Below are positions 25,742 through 37,540 of a stretch of DNA of 64,000 nt, piece by piece (the first letter of the stretch is position 1; each line of letters opens with the position of its first letter). The DNA lies in contig NZ_JACJUQ010000010.1 in NCBI RefSeq assembly GCF_014235845.1, positions 83,133-147,132 on the forward strand, given 5' to 3'. Origin of the DNA: Pontivivens nitratireducens (GTDB lineage Bacteria > Pseudomonadota > Alphaproteobacteria > Rhodobacterales > Rhodobacteraceae). Below the pieces are notes generated by a model. The model was not told the DNA's origin. It saw only the letters and a list, made by a program, of their open reading frames with translations, and searched no databases. A program made the translations under genes and the position numbers.

Positions 25742-28700
25742 TTATTTTTTTGCCAGCCGTGCCAGATCGCGGGCAATCGCGAACGAGCCGTTGATGCGCG
25801 TTGCCTCGTCCGGCCAGTTGCGAGCGACGACGACCTTGTTGTCCTTGATCTTGGCCCGGCCGTTCTGATCCTGAATGAACTGGATCAACCCCTCGGGTCT
25901 GGCGTAGCGGTTTTCATGGAACTGCACGGTCGCGCCCTTGGGGCCGCTGTCGAGCCGGCCGATATTGGCCTTGCGGCACATCGCCTTGATCCGCACGACC
26001 TTCAGCAAGGTGTCCACCTCGGGCGGCAGCGTGCCGAAACGGTCGATCAGTTCGGCGGCGAAACCTTCCAGTTCCACCTTGCGATCCAGCGACGACAGGC
26101 GGCGGTAAAGGCCGAGCCGTACATCGAGGTCGGGCACGTAAGCCTCGGGGATCAGCACGGGCACGCCCAGATTGATCTGAGGCGACCACTGGCCGTCGGG
26201 GGTCAGCCCCTCCCCCTTGCCGGAGCGCAGCTTGTTGATCGCCTCCTCCAGCATGTCCTGGTACAGAGCGTAGCCGACTTCCCTGATCTGCCCCGACTGT
26301 TCCTCACCCAGCAGGTTGCCCGCTCCGCGAATGTCCAGATCCTGTGAGGCCAGCGCGAAACCCGCCCCCAGACTGTCGAGTGACCCGAGCACACGCAGGC
26401 GCTTTTGCGCGGCGGGGGTCAGCTTCTTGCGCTTCTTGGTGGTCAGGTATGCGTAGGCACGGATTTTCGAGCGCCCGACGCGGCCCCGGATCTGGTAGAG
26501 TTGCGATAGGCCGAACATATCGGCCCGGTGCACGATCAACGTGTTCGCCGCCGGGATGTCGATGCCGGATTCCACAATGGTCGTGGCCAGCAGCACGTCG
26601 TATTGCCCGTCGTAAAACGCATTCATCCGGTCATCCAGATCGCCCGCGGCAAGCTGCCCGTGCGCGGTGATGAAGGATACCTCCGGCACCTCCTCACGCA
26701 GGAAATCTTCGATCTCCTTCAGATCAGTGACGCGGGGCACCACGTAGAACGCCTGCCCGCCGCGATATTTCTCACGCAGCAACGCCTCGCGCACGGTCAG
26801 CGCGTCGAAGTCGGAGATATAGGTGCGGATCGCCAGACGATCGACCGGCGGCGTGCCGATGATGCTCAGCTCACGCACCCCCGACAGGCTGAGCTGCAAG
26901 GTGCGCGGGATCGGCGTGGCGGTCATGGTCAGGACGTGAATGTCGGAGCGCAGTTCCTTGAGCCGTTCCTTGTGCTGCACGCCGAAATGCTGCTCCTCAT
27001 CAATGATCAGCAGGCCCAGATTGGCGAACTTCATGTTCTTGGCCAGCACGGCATGTGTGCCGACGACAATCTCGATCTCATTCCGGGCCAGACCGTCGCG
27101 CGTCGCGGCCATCTCCTTGGTTGAGACGAAGCGCGACATCTGGCGAACCTTGACCGGCAGGCCGCGAAACCGCTCGGCAAATGCCTTGTAGTGCTGGCGG
27201 GCAAGCAGGGTCGTCGGCGCGATCACCGCGACCTGCGTGCCGGACATGGCGGCGACAAAAGCGGCGCGCAGCGCGACCTCCGTCTTGCCGAAGCCGACAT
27301 CGCCGCAGATCAAACGGTCCATCGGCTTGCCCGAGGACATATCGTCCAGCACGTCGTCGATGGCGGACAGCTGATCGTCGGTTTCCTGATAGGGGAAGCG
27401 GGCGCAAAACTCGTCCCACAACCCATCCGGCGGCGTAAGGACCGGCGCGGTGCGCAGCGCGCGTTCGGCGGCCACAGCGATCAGGCGTTCGGCGGCGAGC
27501 TTGATCCGCTCCTTCAACCGGGCCTTCTTGGCCTGCCATGCGCCGCCGCCCAGCTTGTCGAGCAGGCCTTCCTCATGGCCAAATCTGGTCAGCAGCTCGA
27601 TATTTTCGACAGGTAGATACAGGCGCGCGTTGTCGGCATATTCCAGCGCCAAGCATTCGTGCGGCGCGCCGGTGACGGTGATCGTCTCCAACCCGTGATA
27701 GCGGCCCACGCCGTGTTCGACATGCACCACCAGATCGCCGGGGGTCAGGGATGTCGCCTCGGTCAGGAAATTCTCGGCCCGCCGCTTGCGCCTGCCCCGG
27801 CGGACCAAACGGTCGCCCAGCACGTCCTGCTCGGCTATGACGGTCAGGTCCGGTGCCTCGAACCCGGAATCCAGCCCCCAGACGGCCAGGCTCAGGCTGC
27901 CCTTGCCGCCCGCATCGGTCAGCCGGTCGATAAAGGTGGCGTCCCCGATCCCGGAATCGGCCAGCAGCGTGCCCATCCGCTCACGCGCGCCGACGGAATA
28001 GGACGCGATGACCACGCCCGAGGATTTGCGCCGCTCGGCCACATGCTTGGCCAAGGCGCCGAACAGGCTGAGGTTTTCGGCCTGACGCTCCGGCGCGAAG
28101 CTGCGCCCGGTGCGCGCGCCCGCGTCGATGACGCCGGGGCCGGAGGGGGTGGGATTGGGGGAGAATTTGCGCACCGCGCGCGCATGCATCGCCGCGTCCC
28201 AGTCGGCATCGTCCAGGTACAGCGCCTTGGGCGGCAGGGGCTTGTAGGCGGCATCACGCCGGCCCTTCTTCTCCCCCAACACCTCGCGTCGGGCGCGGTA
28301 ATGATCCTCGATGGTGTCCCAGCGCGCGCTGCGGGCGGCATCGACCTGATCGTCCAGCGTGACGGGTGCATCGGGCAGATAGTCGAACAGGGTCTGCATC
28401 GTCTCATGAAACAGCGGCGCCCAATGTTCATAGCCCTGATGCTTTCGCCCGGCGCTGACGCTTTCATAGAGCGCATCCTCCGGCCCAGGCTGGCCGAATG
28501 TCTCACGATAGCTCTTGCGGAACCGCTCAATTGCAGGCGTGTCGAGGACAACCTCGGACACCGGCGCAAGCTCGATCCGGTCGATCGTTTCCGTCGTGCG
28601 CTGGGTGTCAGCGCGGAACCGGCGCACGGAATCGAGCACGTCCCCGAACAGATCCAGCCGCACCGGCCCCATCGGACCCGGCGGATAGATGTCGATCAGG

Positions 28701-29194
28701 CCGCCGCGAATGGCGTAGTCTCCCGGCTCCGTCACCGTAGAGGCTTGCGAAAAGCCCATGCGCACCAGCCAGGCGCGCAGCTTCGCCTCATCCAGTCGCG
28801 ATCCGGTCGTCGCGGTGAACGAGGCATCCGCGACCAGCGAACGTGCGGGCACCCGCTGCGTTGCGGCATTCAGCGTGGTTACGATAATGGCAGGTCGGGT
28901 GAACCCGTCCGCCAGCGTGGCCAGCGTCGCCATACGCCTGGCCGAGATCTCGGCAGCCGGTGAGATCCGGTCGTAAGGCAGGCAATCCCATGCCGGAAAG
29001 CCAAGCACCGGCACATTGGGTGCGACGAATTTCAGTGAGGCCTGCACCGCCGCCATACGCACATCGTCGCGCGCGACATGGATGAGGGGGCCACCCTCGC
29101 GTCGCACGTAATCCGCGATCAGCCGCGCGTCGTGGCCCTCGGGGGCGCCACCGACCAGCACGGCCCCGCTCTTGAGGGGTCCGCCATCCTTCAT
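25742..29194 (-). CDS. mfd: Transcription-repair coupling factor Mfd
   Basis: SF2 translocase that removes stalled RNA polymerase and recruits UvrA. The 1150-residue length is normal. The UvrB-like N-terminal region, the RNA polymerase interaction domain ([14 protein letters not shown]), the helicase motor (Walker [28 protein letters not shown], and the motif VI region [15 protein letters not shown]) and the C-terminal TRCF domain can all be seen. The start at 29194 (MKDGGPL) gives a usual N-terminus, although the frame extends 12 codons further. A membrane-protein gene lies 45 bp upstream. Confidence 0.95.
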   Translation of the reverse strand: MKDGGPLKSGAVLVGGAPEGHDARLIADYVRREGGPLIHVARDDVRMAAVQASLKFVAPNVPVLGFPAWDCLPYDRISPAAEISARRMATLATLADGFTRPAIIVTTLNAATQRVPARSLVADASFTATTGSRLDEAKLRAWLVRMGFSQASTVTEPGDYAIRGGLIDIYPPGPMGPVRLDLFGDVLDSVRRFRADTQRTTETIDRIELAPVSEVVLDTPAIERFRKSYRETFGQPGPEDALYESVSAGRKHQGYEHWAPLFHETMQTLFDYLPDAPVTLDDQVDAARSARWDTIEDHYRARREVLGEKKGRRDAAYKPLPPKALYLDDADWDAAMHARAVRKFSPNPTPSGPGVIDAGARTGRSFAPERQAENLSLFGALAKHVAERRKSSGVVIASYSVGARERMGTLLADSGIGDATFIDRLTDAGGKGSLSLAVWGLDSGFEAPDLTVIAEQDVLGDRLVRRGRRKRRAENFLTEATSLTPGDLVVHVEHGVGRYHGLETITVTGAPHECLALEYADNARLYLPVENIELLTRFGHEEGLLDKLGGGAWQAKKARLKERIKLAAERLIAVAAERALRTAPVLTPPDGLWDEFCARFPYQETDDQLSAIDDVLDDMSSGKPMDRLICGDVGFGKTEVALRAAFVAAMSGTQVAVIAPTTLLARQHYKAFAERFRGLPVKVRQMSRFVSTKEMAATRDGLARNEIEIVVGTHAVLAKNMKFANLGLLIIDEEQHFGVQHKERLKELRSDIHVLTMTATPIPRTLQLSLSGVRELSIIGTPPVDRLAIRTYISDFDALTVREALLREKYRGGQAFYVVPRVTDLKEIEDFLREEVPEVSFITAHGQLAAGDLDDRMNAFYDGQYDVLLATTIVESGIDIPAANTLIVHRADMFGLSQLYQIRGRVGRSKIRAYAYLTTKKRKKLTPAAQKRLRVLGSLDSLGAGFALASQDLDIRGAGNLLGEEQSGQIREVGYALYQDMLEEAINKLRSGKGEGLTPDGQWSPQINLGVPVLIPEAYVPDLDVRLGLYRRLSSLDRKVELEGFAAELIDRFGTLPPEVDTLLKVVRIKAMCRKANIGRLDSGPKGATVQFHENRYARPEGLIQFIQDQNGRAKIKDNKVVVARNWPDEATRINGSFAIARDLARLAKK

Positions 29195-29239
29195 CACAGG
29201 CGAACTAGCCTGCGAACCGCAGTACTGCAAGAGGGCGGA

Positions 29240-29764
29240 TCACCACGGCACCAACTGCTGCGTCTGCACCAGCGTGATCACCGCCAGCGTGGCGGCGAGG
29301 ATCAGCGAGAACAGACCCGTCACCTGATTGAGAAACCGCCGCCAGACCAGGGCGCGGCGCAGATCGTAGCCGCGCAGCCCCGTCCGCTCGATCCGAAGTG
29401 CCAGCCGTATGTCCCCGAACTCCGCGATCATCATTGGTACGGCGAATGCGGTGATTCCGCGCACCATCTCGTTCTGCGTGACGACGCTGGCTGTGACCAG
29501 ACCTGCCAGCAGGAACATCGCGATGCCCACGACCCACGGCCCACCATGCTGCATGAACATGGCAAAACGGGCCGCCATGGCGTGCACGATTGCATCCAGG
29601 TCGTCCTCCCACCTGCCCCCGCGTTTTTCCGCCCGGACGACAGCATCGAACGGCGCGCCCAGCGTCCAGTGGGTCCGTGACGACCACGCAAGCGCAAGGA
29701 AGACCCAGTACCAGATCGAAAAGAACGTCGAGAAATCCAGAAATTCGCTGATGAGCGAGAGCAA
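29240..29764 (-). CDS. Integral membrane protein (resembles the Rhodobacterales protein labelled component of SufBCD complex)
   Basis: 174 residues with about four hydrophobic segments (near 10-28, 75-92, 98-118, 150-168). The opening SEFLDFSTFFSIWYWVFLALAWSS resembles, from memory, a membrane family in Rhodobacteraceae labelled component of SufBCD complex; that label has no support here, as the suf genes are 7 kb away. No ATG fits. A TTG at 29764 with GGAAAG upstream was chosen. It sits between mfd and the divergent hemB. Confidence 0.55.
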   Translation of the reverse strand: MLSLISEFLDFSTFFSIWYWVFLALAWSSRTHWTLGAPFDAVVRAEKRGGRWEDDLDAIVHAMAARFAMFMQHGGPWVVGIAMFLLAGLVTASVVTQNEMVRGITAFAVPMMIAEFGDIRLALRIERTGLRGYDLRRALVWRRFLNQVTGLFSLILAATLAVITLVQTQQLVPW

Positions 29765-29864
29765 GAGGCAGTCTTTCCTGTCGGGGCCGGTGAAGCGTGG
29801 CCTTCGTGTGGGGAAACCGGAGCATAGCCCGCGCGCAGGTGACGACAAGCGGCTTTTCGCTTGA

Positions 29865-30920
<1,056 letters not shown>

Positions 30921-30940
30921 CTCCAGCGTAGGCTTTCCGC

Positions 30941-31312
30941 CTACAGATCGACGGCGTGACGTTTGAGCGTCTCGAAATCGCAGACCGCTAGGGCCTTTTG
31001 ATGCGTGGCTTGCAGCACGACCTTCGGGGCGCAGCCCTCATCCGCAGCCTGCGCCCAGCGTGAGGCGCACAGGCACCACGCATCGCCCGCCTTCAATCCG
31101 GCGAAGCCGTATTCCGGGCGGTCCGTGCTGAGATCGTTGCCGACATATTTCGAAAAGGCCAGAAACTCATCATCCATGATCGCGCAAACCGTGTGGGAGC
31201 CGGTATCCTCTGCGCAGGTGTCACAGGCCCCGTTGCGAAACCAGCCCGTGACGTGGTCACCCCCGCCACACGCCAACAGCCGTTGGCCGAAGACGTTCAG
31301 GCTCTCATCCAT
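30941..31312 (-). CDS. DUF2237 family protein
   Basis: 123-residue cysteine-rich small protein of the DUF2237 family (GSHTVCA, FLAFSKYVGNDLST, GLKAGDAWCLCASRW, ATHQKALAV). Seven cysteines are visible in conserved positions, including a C-x-C. Function is unknown. The start codon shares a base with the rpe stop (TGATG), so it is translated with rpe. The frame also offers a TTG one codon earlier. Confidence 0.88.
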   Translation of the reverse strand: MDESLNVFGQRLLACGGGDHVTGWFRNGACDTCAEDTGSHTVCAIMDDEFLAFSKYVGNDLSTDRPEYGFAGLKAGDAWCLCASRWAQAADEGCAPKVVLQATHQKALAVCDFETLKRHAVDL

Positions 31313-32013
31313 CAAACGAGAACTCCGGTCGCTTTTTCAGCGGCGTCGCGGATGGCGCGAATATTTTCGCCATAGGGGGCGGGGTTCGTGACCGAGCCGC
31401 CCTTGAACACGGCGGAGCCCGCGACGAGCACATCTGCCCCGGCCGCCGCCATCAACGGCGCGGTGTCGGGCGTCATGCCGCCGTCGATTTCGATATGAAT
31501 GGGCCGGTCGCCGATCATGGCGCGCAATTGGCGGACCTTCTCGATCTGACTGTCGATGAAGCTCTGCCCACCGAAGCCGGGGTTCACGGTCATGACGCAA
31601 ATCAGGTCGATCCGGTCGAGCACGTATTCCACGGCGCTGGCAGGCGTGGCGGGGTTCAGGGCCACACCGGCGCGGCACCCCAGATTGCGCACCATCTGCA
31701 GCGAGCGGTGCAAGTGGGGACCAGCCTCGGCATGAACGGTCAGAATGTCGGCTCCGGCCTTGGCAAACCCCTCCAGATACGGATCGGCGGGGGCGATCAT
31801 CAGATGCACATCCATAACGCCCGCGATATGCGGTCTGATCGCGGCGCAGGTGGCGGGGCCGAAAGTGATGTTCGGCACGAAATGCCCGTCCATCACATCC
31901 ACATGGACCCAGTCGGCCCCCTGCTTTTCCACCGCGGCGCACTCCGCCCCGAAATTGGCGAAGTCGGCGGCGAGGATCGACGGTGCAATCTTGATGGAAC
32001 GGTCGAAAGTCAT
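31312..32013 (-). CDS. rpe: Ribulose-phosphate 3-epimerase
   Basis: Interconverts ribulose 5-phosphate and xylulose 5-phosphate in the pentose phosphate and Calvin routes. The 233 residues contain family marks [23 protein letters not shown] (metal His/Asp), [18 protein letters not shown] and EIDGGM. A GGAGG site precedes ATG 32013. It forms a two-gene operon with the DUF2237 gene. Confidence 0.95.
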   Translation of the reverse strand: MTFDRSIKIAPSILAADFANFGAECAAVEKQGADWVHVDVMDGHFVPNITFGPATCAAIRPHIAGVMDVHLMIAPADPYLEGFAKAGADILTVHAEAGPHLHRSLQMVRNLGCRAGVALNPATPASAVEYVLDRIDLICVMTVNPGFGGQSFIDSQIEKVRQLRAMIGDRPIHIEIDGGMTPDTAPLMAAAGADVLVAGSAVFKGGSVTNPAPYGENIRAIRDAAEKATGVLV

Positions 32014-32086
32014 GAATATCCTCCTGCTGCCCCGTACCTAGCGAGCCGCCCGCCCCGGTTCAACGGTGCTTTTCGAACGCCCCGCG

Positions 32087-32965
32087 CTATTCGCCATCCA
32101 TCCGGCGCAACCGGGTGATGAGGCTGGAGGTATCCCAGCGCCCGCCGCCCATGTTCTGAACGTCCTGATAGAACTGATCGACCGTGGCCGTGACGGGAAC
32201 GGAGGCACCGATATTGCGGGCCTCGTCCAGAACGATGCCCAGATCCTTTCGCATCCAGTCCACGGCGAAACCGAAATCGAAGGTGCCGTCCAGCATGGTG
32301 CCGCCCCGGTTTTCCATCTGCCAGCTGCCCGCCGCGCCCTTGGAGATCACATCGACGACCGCGTGACCGTTGAGGCCCGCCTTCTGTGCGAAGTTGATCC
32401 CCTCGCTCAATGCCTGCACCAACCCCGCGATGCAGATCTGGTTGACCATCTTGGTGATCTGACCCGCGCCGGCATCCCCCATCAGGCGGCACGATTTGGC
32501 GAAGGCCGCGATGATCGGTTCGGCGCGCTGATATGCAGCCTCCTCACCGCCGCACATCACCGTCAGCACGCCGTTTTCGGCCCCGGCCTGACCGCCACTG
32601 ACCGGCGCGTCGATAAAGTGAAACCCGGCCTCCCCAGCAGCCGCCGCGAGTTCGCGCGCCACATCGGCGGAGGCGGTCGTATGATCGACAAAGACCGCAT
32701 CGGGCGACATCGTGCCAAAGGCGCCCTGCGGCCCCGTCGTGACGGATCGCAGATCGGCATCGTTGCCGACACAGCAAAACACGAACTCCGCATCCTGCGC
32801 GGCCTGCGCCGGGGTTGGGGCGGATTGCCCGCCATGCTGCTGCACCCAAGCCTGCGCCTTTGTCGCTGTGCGGTTGTAGACGGTAACGTCATGCCCCGCC
32901 GCGCGCAGATGCCCCGCCATGGGATAGCCCATGACCCCCAATCCGATAAATGCGCAACGTGCCAT
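32087..32965 (-). CDS. NAD(P)-dependent beta-hydroxyacid dehydrogenase (3-hydroxyisobutyrate dehydrogenase-like)
   Basis: 292-residue enzyme of the 3-hydroxyisobutyrate/tartronate semialdehyde reductase family. The N-terminal Rossmann motif is FIGLGVMGYPMAGHL. The substrate loop DAPVSGGQAGAENGVLTVM lies near residue 120, and the catalytic lysine is in KMVNQ near 170. The exact hydroxyacid cannot be assigned. SD GGGAGG precedes the ATG. It stands between rpe and the divergent penicillin acylase gene. Confidence 0.88.
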   Translation of the reverse strand: MARCAFIGLGVMGYPMAGHLRAAGHDVTVYNRTATKAQAWVQQHGGQSAPTPAQAAQDAEFVFCCVGNDADLRSVTTGPQGAFGTMSPDAVFVDHTTASADVARELAAAAGEAGFHFIDAPVSGGQAGAENGVLTVMCGGEEAAYQRAEPIIAAFAKSCRLMGDAGAGQITKMVNQICIAGLVQALSEGINFAQKAGLNGHAVVDVISKGAAGSWQMENRGGTMLDGTFDFGFAVDWMRKDLGIVLDEARNIGASVPVTATVDQFYQDVQNMGGGRWDTSSLITRLRRMDGE

Positions 32966-33079
32966 GGCTTATCCTCCCGATGATGTGCGCGCACAGGTTT
33001 CCGGCCCGCATTGAACCAAGTCAAGGCCGCTGCTACTGCTTTGGCCTGCAACTGCCCCCAACCGGAACGGAGCATCCAC

Positions 33080-35542
33080 GTGGCGACACTCTTCAAATGG
33101 CTGGTCCGTGCCTTCGTCGGGCTGATCGTGCTGGGATTGCTGGTTCTGGCGCTGGTCTGGTATCTGGCCTCCGGATCGCTGCCGCAATACGACAACCGGG
33201 TCGAGGTGACGGGTCTGGGCAGCACAGTCGAGATCGTGCGCGATCACAACGCGGTTCCGCATATTTTCGCCGAAACGGATGAGGACGTGTATTTCGGTCT
33301 GGGCTATACCCACGCACAGGACCGCCTGTGGCAGATGACCGTCTTGCGACGCACCGCGCAAGGTCGGCTGAGCGAAATTTTCGGTGAGGCGACCTTCGAC
33401 ACCGACGTTCTGTTGCGCACATTGGACATATATGGCGTCGCCCGGCAGATGGTGGAGCATCAAAGCCCCGACACCCAGGCCGCGTTGCGTGCCTATTCCG
33501 CCGGAGTGAACGCGCGTCTGACGCAAGTGCGGGAGGAGGCTCTGGGCCGCGGCTCACCGGAATTCTTCCTGTTTTCGCGTGAAATCTCGCCCTGGACCCC
33601 GGCGGATTCGGTCGCGGTGAACCGCCTCATGGCGTTGCAGCTGTCCGGCCATGCGGTGTCGGAGGTGCGGCGCGCCGAATTGTCCCTGCTGTTGCCGCCG
33701 GACCGACTGCTGGACATCATGCCCGAGGCCCCGCGCCTGTCATCCCTCGCACAACCTGAATTCGCCGATCTGTTTGACATGCAGCCCGCGAACACCCCCC
33801 TGCCCCTGCGACAAGCGTTGGACCCGGTGGCGGAGTTCGGCATGGCGGGTGCGTCGAACGCGTGGGCGGTGGATGCGAGCCGGTCGGCCTCTGACAGCAG
33901 CTTGCTGGCGAACGATCCGCATCTGGGGCTGAGCGCGCCCTCCATCTGGATGCTGGCCCGGCTGGAATTCCCCGGCGGCGGGGCCATCGGCGGCACGATC
34001 CCCGGAATGCCGGGCATCATCGCCGGGCGCAATGAGAGCTTCGCCTGGGGACTGACCACGGCCTATACCGACGATCAGGACCTGTATATCGAGAAGCTGA
34101 ACCCCGACAATCCGGGCGAATACCTGACGCCCGACGGCTACGCTGCGCTGACCTCTCGCGAGGTTCTGATCGGTGTGGGTGACGCGCCCGCGCGGACCGT
34201 CACCCTGCGCCGAACCCGTCATGGGCCGGTGCTGCCGGGGGATGCCTTCGGTGCGAACAGGATCACCCCGCCCGGCCATGTCGCGGCGCTGGCCTGGACA
34301 GCGCTGGACCCGACAGACCGCTCGATGGACACGCTGATCGAGATGCAACATGCGCGGAATATCGACGAGGGGCGTCGCGCCCTGCGCGGCATGATCGCGC
34401 CCAGCCAGAATTTCACCATGGCCGACGCAAACACCGTCGCGATGGTGGTCGGCGGACTTGCGCCGTTGCGACAGGACTCGCATCAGGGCATGGGGCGCAT
34501 TCCGGTGCCCGGCTGGGTCGCGCAAAACGATTGGCAGGGCTACGTTACACGCGATCAGATGCCGGCCGATATCGACCCGCGCTCAGGCCTCGTCCTCAAC
34601 ACCAACAACCGGACCACCAACCGGGCGTTTCCCTATCACCTCAGCCATGTGTGGGGCGACACCCAGCGCATACAGCGCGCGCGCAGGCTATTGGCGGAGC
34701 GGGAGTTTCATACCGTGGACAGCTTCGTCGAGGCGCAAACGGATATCGTCAGCCAGACCGCCCGCATCCTGCTGCCCCTGATCGGCCGCGATCTGTGGTG
34801 GACCGGCTCGCCGGTGGAGGATGACGCCCTCGCACCGCTGCGGCAGGTGGCGCTGGAACGTCTGGCAGAATGGAACGGTGAGATGAGCGAGCACGGCCCC
34901 GAGCCGCTGATCTACGCCGCCTGGGTGCGCAATCTGCAACGGCATCTGGTGCGAGACGAGCTTGGCGGCGCGATGGCCGACCGCATGACCCGGCTGCAAC
35001 CGCTGTTTATCGAGCGGGTGTTCCGCGATGTGGACGGCGCGTCCGAGTGGTGCAACATCTCCACCTCCCAGGTGGAGGAGACCTGCGGCGACATGGCGGT
35101 CCGGGCATTGAACGATGCGCTGGCCGAATTGCGCGACACCTATGGCAACCGGGTTGAGGCCTGGCGCTGGGGCGACGCGCACCTGGCAATGCAGGAGCAT
35201 GAAGTGCTGGGCCGCATTCCGGGCATCGCGCTGATCGCCTCCATCGTGCAACCGACGGGTGGCGGCGACGATACGCTGATGCGGGGGCAGCTGTCAGGCG
35301 CGCAACCCAACCCATATGCGAACGTGCACGCATCCGGCCTGCGGTTCGTCGTGGATTTCGGAGACCCGGAAAACTCGCGCTACATCATCTCGACCGGTCA
35401 ATCCGGTCATGTCCTGTCACGCCACTACGACGATCTGGCCGTACTGTGGCGACGCGGGGAATACATTCCGATGAGCCTGAGCGAGGATCGCGCCCGTGCC
35501 GATGCGATCGGAGTGACGAGGCTGGTGCCGCGCGGGCAGTAG
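33080..35542 (+). CDS. Penicillin acylase family N-terminal nucleophile hydrolase
   Basis: Membrane-anchored amidase of the penicillin/acyl-homoserine-lactone acylase family. The 820 residues begin with a signal anchor (about 10-32). Self-cleavage is expected before S259 in GASNAWAV, which becomes the catalytic N-terminal serine. ANDPHL and the asparagine in the later NNRTTNR string fit the oxyanion residues. The GTG at 33080 was chosen because GGAACGGAG precedes it; the frame is open 23 codons further. The substrate may be N-acyl amides such as quorum-sensing signals, but that is only family inference. Confidence 0.88.
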   Translation: MATLFKWLVRAFVGLIVLGLLVLALVWYLASGSLPQYDNRVEVTGLGSTVEIVRDHNAVPHIFAETDEDVYFGLGYTHAQDRLWQMTVLRRTAQGRLSEIFGEATFDTDVLLRTLDIYGVARQMVEHQSPDTQAALRAYSAGVNARLTQVREEALGRGSPEFFLFSREISPWTPADSVAVNRLMALQLSGHAVSEVRRAELSLLLPPDRLLDIMPEAPRLSSLAQPEFADLFDMQPANTPLPLRQALDPVAEFGMAGASNAWAVDASRSASDSSLLANDPHLGLSAPSIWMLARLEFPGGGAIGGTIPGMPGIIAGRNESFAWGLTTAYTDDQDLYIEKLNPDNPGEYLTPDGYAALTSREVLIGVGDAPARTVTLRRTRHGPVLPGDAFGANRITPPGHVAALAWTALDPTDRSMDTLIEMQHARNIDEGRRALRGMIAPSQNFTMADANTVAMVVGGLAPLRQDSHQGMGRIPVPGWVAQNDWQGYVTRDQMPADIDPRSGLVLNTNNRTTNRAFPYHLSHVWGDTQRIQRARRLLAEREFHTVDSFVEAQTDIVSQTARILLPLIGRDLWWTGSPVEDDALAPLRQVALERLAEWNGEMSEHGPEPLIYAAWVRNLQRHLVRDELGGAMADRMTRLQPLFIERVFRDVDGASEWCNISTSQVEETCGDMAVRALNDALAELRDTYGNRVEAWRWGDAHLAMQEHEVLGRIPGIALIASIVQPTGGGDDTLMRGQLSGAQPNPYANVHASGLRFVVDFGDPENSRYIISTGQSGHVLSRHYDDLAVLWRRGEYIPMSLSEDRARADAIGVTRLVPRGQ

Positions 35543-35550
35543 CTTGGTCG

Positions 35551-35587
35551 TTCAAATATTCCCGCCGGAGGCATCGCCACCGGCGGG
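35551..35587 (-). terminator. Terminator-like hairpin of clpP containing repeat copy 2
   Basis: CCCGCCGG (35561-35568) and CCGGCGGG (35580-35587) form an 8-bp stem. On the minus strand, 13 bp after the clpP stop, it is followed by AATATTTGAA. The segment 35551-35572 is a near copy (one mismatch in 22) of the repeat behind bdhA. Confidence 0.6.
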
Positions 35588-35599
35588 AACGAGTTACCG

Positions 35600-36175
35600 T
35601 CAGTCCAGTTCGGATTGGGAGGAGATGACGGTGCCCAGAATACCGTATTCCGCCGCCTCGGACGTGGTCATCCAACGGTCACGGTCGATATCCTTCATCA
35701 CCTGTTCGAAGCTCTGCCCCGTCGCGTCCGCGATCATGTGGGCCAGACGCTCGCGCATCCGCTCGATCTGCGCGGCCTGAATGGTGATGTCCGTCACCTG
35801 TCCGCCGACCCCGCCCGAGGGTTGGTGGATCAGGAAACGCGTATTGGGCAGGCAGAAGCGATCCTCCTTGTCCGCGGCCAGGAAAATCGTCGTGCCCGCG
35901 CTGGCCACCCAGCCGGTTCCGACGATCCGCACCTTCGGCTTCACGAAGCGGATCATGTCGTGGATGGTATCGCCCGCCTCGACATGGCCGCCCTGGCTGT
36001 TGATGAACAGGGTGATCGGCTCGTCATTCTCCGCCGCCATGGCCAGCAATTGCGCGCTGACACGCATCGCCAGTTTCTGGTCGATCCCTTCGCAGATAAT
36101 GATCTGACGGGATTTGAGGAGGCGTTCGTTCATTGGGTCAACGGTCGGTTTTTCGTCTTTGTTCTCTTCGCTCAT
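35600..36175 (-). CDS. ClpP-like ATP-dependent protease proteolytic subunit
   Basis: Serine peptidase of the ClpP family, 191 residues. Catalytic residues seen are S92 in WVASAGT, H117 in FLIHQPSGG and an Asp in DIDRDRW (about 164-166). The oxyanion loop reads GGHVEAGD, and the serine motif differs from the main ClpP (usually GQAAS), so this is probably the paralogue rather than the housekeeping clpP1. No Clp ATPase gene is adjacent. It lies just downstream of sufS but has its own leader and terminator-like hairpin. Confidence 0.85.
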   Translation of the reverse strand: MSEENKDEKPTVDPMNERLLKSRQIIICEGIDQKLAMRVSAQLLAMAAENDEPITLFINSQGGHVEAGDTIHDMIRFVKPKVRIVGTGWVASAGTTIFLAADKEDRFCLPNTRFLIHQPSGGVGGQVTDITIQAAQIERMRERLAHMIADATGQSFEQVMKDIDRDRWMTTSEAAEYGILGTVISSQSELD

Positions 36176-36247
36176 CGCGGCCTCCTGAAATGATGTGGCT
36201 CATAGGTGCGCAGCCCGGCCGGAATGGCAAGGGGCCGGGGGTGGATT

Positions 36248-37468
36248 TCAGCCCAGCAACCGGTGGCAGGTTTCCAGCGCGTCAATCAACGTGTCCACTT
36301 CGTCGCGGGTGTTGTACATGCCGAAGCTGGCGCGGCAAGTGGCATTGACGCCCATGTGCTGCATCAGTGGCTGGCAGCAATGATGCCCCGCGCGAACGGC
36401 CACGCCCTTCTGATCGACAATGGTGGAGATATCATGCGGATGCGCACCGCCATCCATGGTGAACGAGAAGATCGCCCCCTTGCCCGCCGCAGTCCCCTGC
36501 AAATGTAGCCAGTTGAGCGACCGGAACCGATCCTGAGCGTAGTCGCGCAGGTCCGCCTCATGCGCGGCGATGTTCTCGATCCCGGCGGCGGTCATGTAGT
36601 CCAGCGCCGCGCCCAGCCCGATTGTCTGCACGATACCCGGCGTGCCGGCCTCGAACTTATGCGGAGGGTCGTTATAGGTGATGTCGTCGCGCGTCACGGT
36701 GCGGATCATGTCACCGCCGCCCATGAAGGGCCGCATCTGGGCCATCCGCTCCGTCTTGATCCAGACGGCACCCGATGCGGAGGGACCATAGAGCTTGTGC
36801 CCCGTGATGCAGTAGAAATCGGCACCCAGCGCCGTCAGATCGACCGGCATGTGCACCGCCGCCTGCGAACCATCGACCGCCAGCGGAATACCGCGCGGGC
36901 GCAGGATATCCGCCACAGCCGCGATATCCACCACGGTGCCCAGCACGTTGGACATATGCGTCAGCGTCACCAGTTTTGTGCGGTCCGTCAGAACCTCCGC
37001 CACGCGGGCGGGATCGAAGGAGCCGTCGGCCTCAGGTTCGACCCAGACCAGTTTCACCCCCATGCGTTCGCGCAGAAAATGCCACGGTACGATATTGGCG
37101 TGATGCTCCATGACGCTCAGCACGATCTCATCCCCGGCGGTCAGGTTCTGCATTGCCCAGCCATAGGCGATCAGGTTGAACCCCTCGGTCGCGCCCGTGG
37201 TGAAGATGATCTCCTCCTCCGGCACGTCGCCCAGGAAACGGGCAACCTTGCCGCGCACGGCCTCGTAGTTTTCCGTGGCGATGGTGGACAGCGTGTGCAG
37301 GCCCCGGTGGACATTGGCATATTCCTGACCGTAGGCGCGGCTGATCGCGTCGATCACAACCTGCGGTTTCTGCGCGCTGGCCCCGTTATCGAGATAGACC
37401 AGAGGCTTACCGTTCACCTTACGCGAAAGGATCGGAAAATCGGACCGGATCTTGGAAACATCATACAT
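36248..37468 (-). CDS. sufS: Cysteine desulfurase SufS
   Basis: Pyridoxal-phosphate enzyme that takes sulfur from cysteine for Fe-S assembly. The 406 residues are class II type: VYLDNGASAQKP at the start, the PLP lysine in CITGHKLYGPSA, and the active-site cysteine in the RAGHHCCQPLM region near 360 with a short lobe. A GGGATT site precedes ATG 37468. It is the last gene of the suf operon. No sufE/sufU or sufA is seen beside it. Confidence 0.93.
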   Translation of the reverse strand: MYDVSKIRSDFPILSRKVNGKPLVYLDNGASAQKPQVVIDAISRAYGQEYANVHRGLHTLSTIATENYEAVRGKVARFLGDVPEEEIIFTTGATEGFNLIAYGWAMQNLTAGDEIVLSVMEHHANIVPWHFLRERMGVKLVWVEPEADGSFDPARVAEVLTDRTKLVTLTHMSNVLGTVVDIAAVADILRPRGIPLAVDGSQAAVHMPVDLTALGADFYCITGHKLYGPSASGAVWIKTERMAQMRPFMGGGDMIRTVTRDDITYNDPPHKFEAGTPGIVQTIGLGAALDYMTAAGIENIAAHEADLRDYAQDRFRSLNWLHLQGTAAGKGAIFSFTMDGGAHPHDISTIVDQKGVAVRAGHHCCQPLMQHMGVNATCRASFGMYNTRDEVDTLIDALETCHRLLG

Positions 37469-37540
37469 TGGAATCCCTCTCGACGCGCGACTTCATGTGC
37501 ACGTCACGTCGACCTTGGAAGGCCGGTAAATCTATCAGGT